NCBI GenBank assembly: GCA_027257055.1
Contig: JAPVLO010001796.1
Coordinates: 90,208-154,207 of the forward strand
DNA from: Cephalopachus bancanus
Taxonomy: Eukaryota > Chordata > Mammalia > Primates > Tarsiidae
DNA length: 64,000 nt
Direction of reading: 5' to 3'
Shown here: piece after piece, positions 57,919 to 64,000 of the stretch
How the letters are laid out: each line of letters opens with the position of its first letter
How positions within the stretch are numbered: the stretch's first letter is position 1
Notes under the pieces: model-generated
Database searches by the model: none
Seen by the model: the letters and a program-made list of their open reading frames with translations, nothing else
Told to the model about the DNA's origin: nothing
Translations under genes and position numbers: made by a program

Positions 57919-58558
57919 TAGAATGTTGCGACTCAGAAGGCTGAGCTCTAATCTTCAACCCCTGAACAACTATCCATGAGAAGCCATATTGAACATCAGC
58001 ACCTCACAAACCTGAGCATGAACTGAGCAGTCGGAGGTTTGCTCATCAGTGGTAGGAGCAGCATTTAGAGTGGTGTATAATGTGAAGTGCTAGTGCACAA
58101 AAAAGGGGCCTGTGATTAAATTGATTTGGAAAACACCACTGACTATATCCACTGTGTTGCAATGCAGGTGAGCTGATAAAAGATATTTAAAATGCATTTC
58201 TCAAAAAGCATTTCTCTAACGTGTCATTAGAATTCTTATCTACGTGAAACTTTTTATATGCTATGGATACACTTTGGAAAAAAGTGCAATCAGTAGAAAG
58301 GGAGAAAACATGTCATTCTTTGACAAAGAATCATTCCACAAGTAGGTTTTTCTACCGGAGGGCAGAACATAGATTAGAGTTACTGGGAGAAGTAGGGCAT
58401 TCTAGGTTGGGGGGAGTTACTGGTCTTTCCATTTTCATGTTCTCTTGATTCTTTTGGAAGCATAGAGAAATATAAAGTCAATTGTAAAGTAAATTAGAAA
58501 TTTTTCTAATACCCTTCAAAAGATAACCAATTATTATTTTGTAATATTTTAATGTAAC
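57919..58558. other. Unassigned flank of the class II ERV
   Basis: Nothing recognised. The six bases before the LTR are TGTAAC; no matching duplication was found at the other end because the element is truncated there. Confidence 0.4.
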
Positions 58559-59420
58559 TGCCGGAGACCAGCTCCAGCCAGGTTCAGGGTACCCCAAAGG
58601 TGGAGATGGCGTTGGCGATTGGGGGGAAAGAAGAGAGAAAGAGAGAGAGAAAGAGAAAGAAAGAGACTGGACTTCAGTCTAGTGCAGAAGCGATGTGTGT
58701 GTGTGGGAATTACAACGGGTCTTTTATACACAAAAGTCAGATATGGGAGGGGCATCCCCCACCCACCAGAAACCTTAAACCATGAAAACTTAATCAATGA
58801 TTGCCTTAAAACCCCTTTTTATATGATAATCTTAAAATCCATAACAAAGGATAACCTAATCTGTGACTGACATATTCTATAAACCTTTTTCATCCTAAAC
58901 TGATTGATTTATGCCAAGTTAAACAATTCTATAGAAGCTTAAGTATTTACTTTGCAAATGAAAGTGGCCCATCCCAGAATGTTTGGAATGTGGCCCAGTC
59001 CAAAGTTCACAGTGGGCTACCTGCAAGTAACCCAGCCCCATTCTTTCAACAAAAAAGGTTGTCTTCTAAAAAAATTTATTCTACAATTTACAACTTCAGT
59101 AAACCCAAAATCATGACCCCGAAGCTGTGACCAATACTAAGGGTCTTAGATGTGACACGAGTTTGAATTATAAGTTGTGTGAAAGCCAAAACTGCAGTTT
59201 GTGGAAGAATGGGAGCAATGAGCTTCTAAAGTTAGCTTGTGTTTGTCCCGGTCTCAGAGTTTTTATGCTTTGGGTTCACAGGAGCTTAATCTGGTTAGTG
59301 CTGAGTAGAAAGGGGGAGGAAATGGGGTCAATAGCTCCCGAACGCATCCTAGTGGTCTCGGAGTCAATAGCCCTTCCTGATCCCTAACACTCAGTGGGCC
59401 TCCATGGCCAGCTACCAACA
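58559..59420 (-). mobile_element. 3' LTR of the class II ERV
   Basis: 862 bases with TGTTGG at its minus-strand start (59420) and GTCTCCGGCA at its end (58559). Its 5' edge is fixed by the adjacent polypurine tract. A TATAAAAG box (58721-58728, minus) precedes a pyrimidine-rich R/U5 stretch (CTTTCTTTCTCTTTCTCTCT type) of about 160 bases. No AATAAA follows the TATA box; the nearest is far upstream in U3 (about 59078), so the poly-A signal is unclear. No second copy of this LTR is in the window. Confidence 0.82.
58721..58728 (-). promoter_or_regulatory. LTR TATA box
   Basis: TATAAAAG on the minus strand within GTGTATAAAAGACCC, about 690 bases into the LTR and 160 bases before its end, which fits a U3/R boundary shortly downstream. 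Confidence 0.65.
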
Positions 59421-59440
59421 TCTCCCCTTTTTTTTTTTTA
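59421..59440 (-). promoter_or_regulatory. Retroviral polypurine tract
   Basis: On the minus strand this is a run of about 12 As followed by GGGGAGA, immediately before the LTR TGTTGG. This is the site that primes plus-strand DNA synthesis in retroviruses, and it sets the LTR edge. Confidence 0.85.
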
Positions 59441-60205
59441 GCACGAAACCATGAAACTCCCCATTGAGCTGACTCTGAAGATGATTGGGGGTAGACACAG
59501 CAACAAAAGAACTGCTCCGCAAATGCCCACATTGATGAGTATAGACATTAATGATTTTGATTAGCAAATGATGCCTGAATTTCTTGATTAATTTAGTAAG
59601 GTCTATACTCAGGTCTGAATGGCTCCAAATTCCAAGTTACTTTGTCCCAAGTATGGACAGATTTAAACTCAGAGTGACATTAGATAGCCAATTTCTTTTT
59701 TAAAGTCACAAGTTCTTGCCCTACTGCTAAAATCTTCCCCCCACTAACCCTTTCTTTCCAACTTCTGGTCTATGATTTCCGAATAGCTATGGCAATAGAA
59801 ACGTTTTTAGACAGCCCATCAGCAACGTAGTTGTATGAACTTCCCTAATGCTACAGCTCAAAAGTAACTATTAAAGCTGTAACTCCTAAAATTAAAAGTA
59901 GCCAAAAATCTTTTCTGTCTTTCTAAAAGAGCATTAACCTCATACAATATCTGAAAACCATATGCATCATACCAACGAGATGACAATTATACAAGAATCA
60001 TCAAATAAGATGGCTGCTCAAGAATAACAAAACCTTCATAAAAGGCATTAGTTAAACAATTAGTTAAAAATACACCCAGTAAAAGACACCTTATAAACAT
60101 TGCGTAGAGCCATTAAAACCCCAGTCACTAACATATCATCTTTCACCAGGTACAGTATAGTCCACCTTAGAGTTATAAGCACAGTCTCTCCATTTCAGGA
60201 AGCCA
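59441..60205 (-). pseudogene. Decayed env transmembrane-like region
   Basis: Between the captured SMYD3 segment and the polypurine tract, the minus strand gives short stretches in different frames that look like a retroviral transmembrane subunit: an Arg/Lys-rich junction-like run followed by hydrophobic text at about 59840-59940, a heptad-like Leu/Lys-rich stretch at about 59680-59770, and a hydrophobic membrane-span-like run close to the tract at about 59460-59530. Stops and frameshifts are frequent. It is described only as a broken remnant; the assignment rests mainly on position. Confidence 0.5.
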
Positions 60206-60210
60206 GTATC

Positions 60211-60624
60211 TCACTGGATGAGTGACCAGTCCTTTTTCCCTATCATTGAAAGGGGGAAGCAGGTACGCTGAGAGGTGGTGTCCATTAAAACAATTGAACA
60301 GTTAGGGTCACAGCTGTGATTGAGCAAAGACATACTAGGATACAGGCCAACACCCACTTCCTGCATCTCTGCAGTACAGATGTTGAAAGAGTTGCAGATC
60401 ACCTTGTCCCGGGTTTGGCATCGGATACAGTCACACTTAAAGCAGTATTGGTCCCTCAGCTGCTTCCGGCGCTCCTCACTGGTCATCAGCATATCCAGGT
60501 AGCAGATGGTGAACTCTTCTCCCACCTCGTTGTCTCGGACTGTACACAGTAAGTTTGTCTTATGTTTTTGGTCCTGCATTATTTTCTCCTCCCATTTGTT
60601 AAAAACTTTAAAGGCTGTGTCCAA
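60211..60624 (-). CDS. 137-codon frame with circularly permuted SMYD3 fragment
   Basis: The frame has three parts. Residues 1-29 or so are not SMYD3 (MDTAFKVFNKWEEK...), perhaps virus-derived. Next comes SMYD3 text with TVRDNEVGEEFTICYLD, MLMTSEERRKQLRDQYCF and CDCIRCQTRDK, which in the normal protein forms the end of the SET domain and the start of post-SET. Then VICNSFNICTAEMQEVG and LLNHSCDPNCSIV, which normally lie just before the first block. After CSIV a one-base deletion shifts the SMYD3 frame, and the last 20 or so residues are out of frame or non-SMYD3. SMYD3 is a SET/MYND lysine methyltransferase. This product would lack MYND, the SET N-part and the C-terminal helical domain, so enzyme activity is very unlikely. 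Expression is unknown. Confidence 0.6.
   Translation of the reverse strand: MDTAFKVFNKWEEKIMQDQKHKTNLLCTVRDNEVGEEFTICYLDMLMTSEERRKQLRDQYCFKCDCIRCQTRDKVICNSFNICTAEMQEVGVGLYPSMSLLNHSCDPNCSIVLMDTTSQRTCFPLSMIGKKDWSLIQ
60272..60543 (-). pseudogene. SMYD3: Captured SMYD3 segments in reversed order
   Basis: About 272 bases of SMYD3 coding sequence. The viral-strand order is segment B (60543-60403, from CAGTCCGAGAC to GACAAG) and then segment A (60402-60272, from GTGATCTGC to about CACCACCTC). In the normal gene A directly precedes B: the NHSCDPN block is followed by the GEExTICYLD block and the CxCxxC post-SET motif. The B-to-A join is clean, keeps the reading frame and falls right after a Lys codon (AAG|GTG), a plausible exon edge. 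The B start also looks like an exon edge (TGTACAG|TCCGAG). No introns are present, so it is RNA-derived. About 8 amino-acid differences in about 84 from human SMYD3 as I recall it. Segment A is cut off before its expected end. Confidence 0.88.
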
Positions 60625-60900
60625 TAGTTATAGTTGAGGGGTTTGTGGGCCCTTTTCTAATTTTTGTAGTTTTGTGCCAGTGCTGACTGAGAGATAAAAT
60701 ACATCCAAAAGAACTTGTCCTTCCAGTCTAGTCTGCTTATAAACACCTATTTTGTAGTTAGCTAACAGGATTCACTTATATGATTCCTTTACTTATGTCT
60801 GGGAAAGTTGAACTTGAGAGAAATTTATCATAAGAAGACAACAAAGAAGAAATTTTTTAAAATCCTTTTGTCCGAGCCACCCCTTGAGAAGGGGGTGTGA

Positions 60901-61085
60901 GAAGTCTGGAGGTTGGGGTTAGGTGCCATGGCCTTTGGCACCCACCCTTCTCCAAAGGTAAAAAAGAAAGACTGGAGGCTGGGGTCAGGTGCCATGGCCT
61001 TTGGCACCTGCCCCTCCTCCGAAGGTAAAAGAGAAAGACTGAAAGTCAGAGCTAGGCGCCACAGCTGTAGACGCCTGCCCTTCCT
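60901..61085 (-). repeat. Three tandem hairpin-forming repeats in the ERV
   Basis: Three units with period 66-67 (cores at 60922, 60988 and 61055). Cores 1 and 2 read GGTGCCATGGCCTTTGGCAC on the plus strand, whose ends pair as a 7-bp stem. In core 3 (GGCGCC...GACGCC) the third pair changes on both sides, so pairing is kept. They lie between the integrase end and the SMYD3 segment. Function is unknown. Confidence 0.75.
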
Positions 61086-61194
61086 TCCCAGATAAAGGCG
61101 AAGGGACTCACAGATTACAAGAAACAAGAGTAGTAGAGAAGGCAGGAATTGGAGTTGTAGGAGGAATAGGAGAGGACAAAGGAAGTGTAAACCC

Positions 61195-61929
61195 TTATTT
61201 TGTTTACATTTTTCTCCAGTCTATTCCTTTGATTCAACAGGGTTCATGCCACCTGTTTCAGTCTTTGGGTTAGCGGGGGCATTTCGAATGAGTCTCTCAG
61301 GAATCCAAATAGGAGTTGATGCATCCTGTGGAAATATGCAAGCATATTCTCTCCCACTAGTTAGTAATATATCAGGCCCTCTCCATTGACCTGTGAGAAG
61401 ATCCTTTCCCTTTTACCATAGGTTTAACATTTCCCTTTTGGGGTTTCCCGTGTCTAGCCATAGCTGAATTGCCTGAAGAATCCAAATTTAAATGGTTTAT
61501 AACAAATAAAGCATGATTTAAAACATGATGAGGAGAACTATACCTAAACTCCCCCTCTTGTAATTTATGTATTTGATTTTTTAAAGTTTGATGGGCTCTT
61601 TTAACTATGGCTTGACCCTGCAGGTTATAAGGAATTTCTGTAGAATGAAAAATATTAAATTGAGAACAAAACTGTTGAAAAGATTTTGATGTATATGCAG
61701 GACCATTGTCAGTCTTAAGTTGTTTTGGCATACCTAATTGTGAGAAACAAAAAAATAAATGTTGCACCACGTCCTTGTAAGCTTCTCCAGTTCTTGCTGA
61801 GGCTAAAATAACGTGAGAAAATGTATCCACAGTAACATGCACATAAGACAATTTTCCAAATGTAGGTACATGAGTTACATCCATTTGCCATAATACATTA
61901 GGTTTTAATAATGTTTTTAAATGGATCAA
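61195..61929 (-). pseudogene. pol: Betaretrovirus-like integrase, truncated and inactive
   Basis: The 185-codon frame at 61929-61372 covers most of the integrase catalytic core: a QMDVTH block with the first catalytic Asp, a TDNGPAYTS block with the second Asp, and the QGQAIVKRAHQ block, where retroviral integrases normally have the catalytic Glu (VER). Here it is Lys. Past a one-base frameshift near 61375, the C-terminal part continues in another frame to about 61195 ([20 protein letters not shown]), typical of class II pol ends. The N-terminal zinc-binding domain and all upstream pol are missing. It is clearly non-functional. Confidence 0.85.
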
Positions 61930-61975
61930 AAATACACCAGTATAGCTTGTTTTATCAACTTCAACATATGGTTAT

Positions 61976-63031
61976 ATAATAACTATCTCCTGCAATCCTT
62001 TTCAATCTTGGCACCCAGAGGTGACTAATATTAATGGTCGGTCTCCATCCTTTCTCAGTGCTCTGAAAGTATATACATACACCTATTTTAAAATTTGAAT
62101 TTTAAATTTGAAAAGAATATTCTGGAGTGTACTTTTGCCATTCACACCTCACCAACATGTATGAGCCACCTGTTGTCCTGCACCATCAGCACCACCTTTT
62201 TTTAGTTTAGCCAATCTGATGATTGAAAAATACACTACTATTATCTTCCAATGTGTCCAACTTTCTCTGTCAATGATAACCTTACAAAGCGAGGCAAATG
62301 TGGATGAAACTGTATTAACCATAGTGAACTAAAAGGATGTAGATTATTTGTAGCAAAAGCATTCTATGTGTAGTGAAAAGAAAAGTAAAAAAAACCCTTC
62401 AGCTCTTAATGAATGGGCTTAATTTACAAAAATATTCTTATTAGACCTTAAACTGCTTTCTAGATGCTAACATGAAGATTATAGAAAATCTCTAGCCAAG
62501 AAGAAGCAAGGACCACAGGTGCTCTATTCTGTGTTCTAGGTTTAGAAACCATCACAAGTGTTCTTACACAGCTTGCTATACAACAGAGCGGTAGGGAGGC
62601 AGCAGTGAAGTATTGTTTCAACATTGGAATTTTAAGATGTTTAGAATAAAGACTCACCCCTAGAGCACAAATCAATCATTAGAGTTTGTTTTACTGTTTC
62701 ATTTGTTATACTTTCAGTGAGACAGGACAGACTCTAGGCCTTTTTGTTCCTATGTTCAGTTTTATTTCCTACCGGTTGCTTGCATTACTATTGTGTCTTA
62801 GTACTTAATTTCCAAACGGTATGCTAAGTTTTGTGGAAGATCTAAGGAATAATAATAATGTGAAACTCACAGACATCCCACCTGCCTAAAAAAAATGAAA
62901 TATTGTCCATATATTCAGAGGCCTCTATAAGTACCTCCCCAGTCATATCCTGTTCACTAATCCAATTGATTTTCTTAATATTTTTAGCAAAATAAATGTA
63001 TTTCTAAATAGTATACTATTTCATTTTATAT
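61976..63031. other. Unassigned DNA with possible old L1 scrap
   Basis: 62100-62250 may be old L1 (minus). No gene was recognised. The left limit of the ERV lies at or just before the start of this stretch. Confidence 0.35.
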
Positions 63032-63045
63032 AGTTCTGACTTTTT

Positions 63046-63224
63046 GGGGAGGGTCAGAGTCCCACTCTATCACCCAGACCTACTCACGGCCACCACAGCC
63101 TCGACCTGCTGGACTCAGGTGATCCTTCCACCTCAGCCTTCCAAGTAGCTGGACTCAGGTGATCCTTCTACCTCAGCCTTCCAAGTAGCTGGAGCTACAG
63201 GCACACGCCACCATGCCTGACTAT

Positions 63225-63259
<35 letters not shown>

Positions 63260-63380
63260 TTGTAGAGACACTGTCTCACCAAGTTGCCCAGGCTGGTCTT
63301 GAACCCCTGGACTCAGGCAATCCTCTTGCCTTGGCCTCCCAAAGTGCTGGGGTCACAGGCTTCAGCTACTGTGCCTGACC
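63046..63380 (-). mobile_element. Alu with internal duplication and (TTTA)n
   Basis: GGTCAGAGTCCCACTCTATC to ACTGTGCCTGACC. It contains a 40-bp tandem duplication (63111-63150 and 63151-63190) and about nine TTTA units (63221-63260) in the middle A-rich linker. AGTTCTGACTTTTT and AGTTCTGACCTTTC flank it as a target duplication. Older, diverged copy. Confidence 0.9.
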
Positions 63381-63623
63381 AGTTCTGACCTTTCAATGAG
63401 TAGAATCCTGCTGTACAACTGTACTGCAACTTGCTCTGCTTAGTTCAATACAGGTTGAATATTCTACTGGGAACAGAAATGCTTTCAATTTCAAATTATT
63501 TCTGAAATATTTGCATATGCATAATGCAATATCTTAAGAATGAGACCCAAGTCTAAACACAAGATTTGTGTTTCGTATACGCATAATACACATAGCCTGA
63601 AGGTAATTTTTTGCAATGTTCTT

Positions 63624-63907
63624 TTATTTTTTTTGAGTTGGAGTCTCACTCTGTCGCCCAGACTGGAGTGCAGTGGCCACTCCCGGCCACCGCAGCCTCA
63701 GCCTGCTGGGCTCCGGCGATCCTTCCGCCACAGCCTTCCAAGTAGCCAGAATTACAGGCATGTGCCACCACGCCCAGCTGATTTTTTGATTTATTGTAGA
63801 GATGAGGTCTCGCTGCCCAGGCGGGTCTTGAACCCGCGGACTCAGGCAATTCACTCACCTCAGCCTCCCAAAGGCGCAGGATTACAGGCTGAGCCACCGA
63901 GCCCGGC
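63624..63907 (-). mobile_element. Alu, distinctive lineage, perfect target duplication
   Basis: T-rich tail, GAGTTGGAGTCTCACTCTGT to GCCACCGAGCCCGGC. TTGCAATGTTCTT is exact at 63611-63623 and 63908-63920. One of the least diverged copies in the window. Confidence 0.96.
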
Positions 63908-64000
63908 TTGCAATGTTCTTAATAATTTTGCGTGTGCAACAAAAGTTTGATTTCATTTTAACTGTAATCTATCACATGAGGTCAGGTGTGGAATTTTCCA

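Larger units (their letters stand above)
58559..61975 (-). mobile_element. 5'-truncated class II ERV carrying SMYD3 sequence
   Basis: Read on the minus strand the order is: integrase remnant (61929 to about 61195), a spacer with three hairpin repeats (61085-60901), a 137-codon frame containing rearranged SMYD3 sequence (60624-60211), decayed env transmembrane-like sequence (60205-59441), polypurine tract (59440-59421) and 3' LTR (59420-58559). The integrase type and the A-rich/GGGGAGA tract against an LTR starting TGTTGG are typical of betaretrovirus-like (class II) elements. Gag, protease, RT and the 5' LTR are absent; the left viral edge is lost in ordinary AT-rich DNA at about 61930-61980. 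All viral frames are broken, so the element is not competent. Confidence 0.85.

Noticed and set aside
58559..59051. A shorter LTR ending at the CAACA at 59051
   Set aside because: No polypurine tract adjoins that point, while a clear tract adjoins 59420, which sets the real LTR edge.
60272..60543. SMYD3 piece as an ordinary processed pseudogene
   Set aside because: The order of segments is reversed, there is no poly-A tail or target duplication, and it sits in viral sense between integrase and LTR.
1..64000. CRISPR arrays, bacterial operons, tRNA or rRNA genes
   Set aside because: None seen. Regularly spaced repeats are either LTR U3 repeats, ERV hairpin units or microsatellites, and Alu polymerase III boxes explain tRNA-like B boxes.

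Overview
The window is AT-rich mammalian nuclear DNA with no bacterial-style genes, no rRNA, tRNA or CRISPR, and no convincing intact host gene. Almost everything recognisable is repeat sequence: two-armed Alu SINEs, L1, L2/MIR, MaLR and class I LTRs, mariner remnants and one class II (betaretrovirus-like) endogenous retrovirus. Two-armed Alus make it a primate. About 16 Alus belong to a distinctive lineage (head motif GGCTCAGCCTGTAATCCC, middle linker CTCATCTCTACAATAAAT, 3' end GACTCCAACTCA plus poly-A) that differs from the simian AluY/S consensus and from the lemur/galago type I know. A few older AluJ-like copies are also present. My best guess is a tarsier, which is an inference from Alu type and not proven.

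Layout. 1-3.7 kb: old L1 pieces. 3.7-9.3 kb: class I LTRs, a gag/pro fragment in reverse orientation, and a well-preserved LTR at about 8.2-9.3 kb. 9.5-20 kb: many old L1 pieces with two Alus of the main lineage and one AluJ-like. 20.8-22.3 kb: an LTR, then an unidentified segment with an A-rich end between perfect 18-bp direct repeats. 23.5-36.6 kb: L1, Alu, MaLR and L2, several with readable target-site duplications. 37.9-42.4 kb: mariner, an LTR with triplicated U3 repeats, and four Alus. 43.9-47.5 kb: a MaLR LTR, then a class I provirus fragment (LTR, primer-binding region, gag, start of pro) carrying a small poly-A-tailed retro-insert. 48.5-57.9 kb: Alus including a head-to-head pair, L1, a second mariner, L2/MIR. 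63.0-63.9 kb: two more Alus.

The most unusual locus is 58559-61975 on the minus strand. It is a 5'-truncated betaretrovirus-like element: a decayed integrase, a degenerate env region, a polypurine tract and an 862-bp 3' LTR. Where the env surface-subunit region would be expected there is a 272-bp piece of the host gene SMYD3 with its parts in the wrong order. The segment encoding the end of the SET domain and the start of post-SET (YLD and CxCxxC motifs) comes before the segment encoding NHSCDPN, joined cleanly and in frame after a Lys codon. A linear SMYD3 mRNA cannot give this order; a back-spliced circular RNA can. The working hypothesis is that a retrovirus captured a circular SMYD3 RNA by template switching during reverse transcription.

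Stretches marked unassigned were read and showed nothing I could name. Repeat family names come from reading only, and boundaries of old repeats are good to tens of bases.
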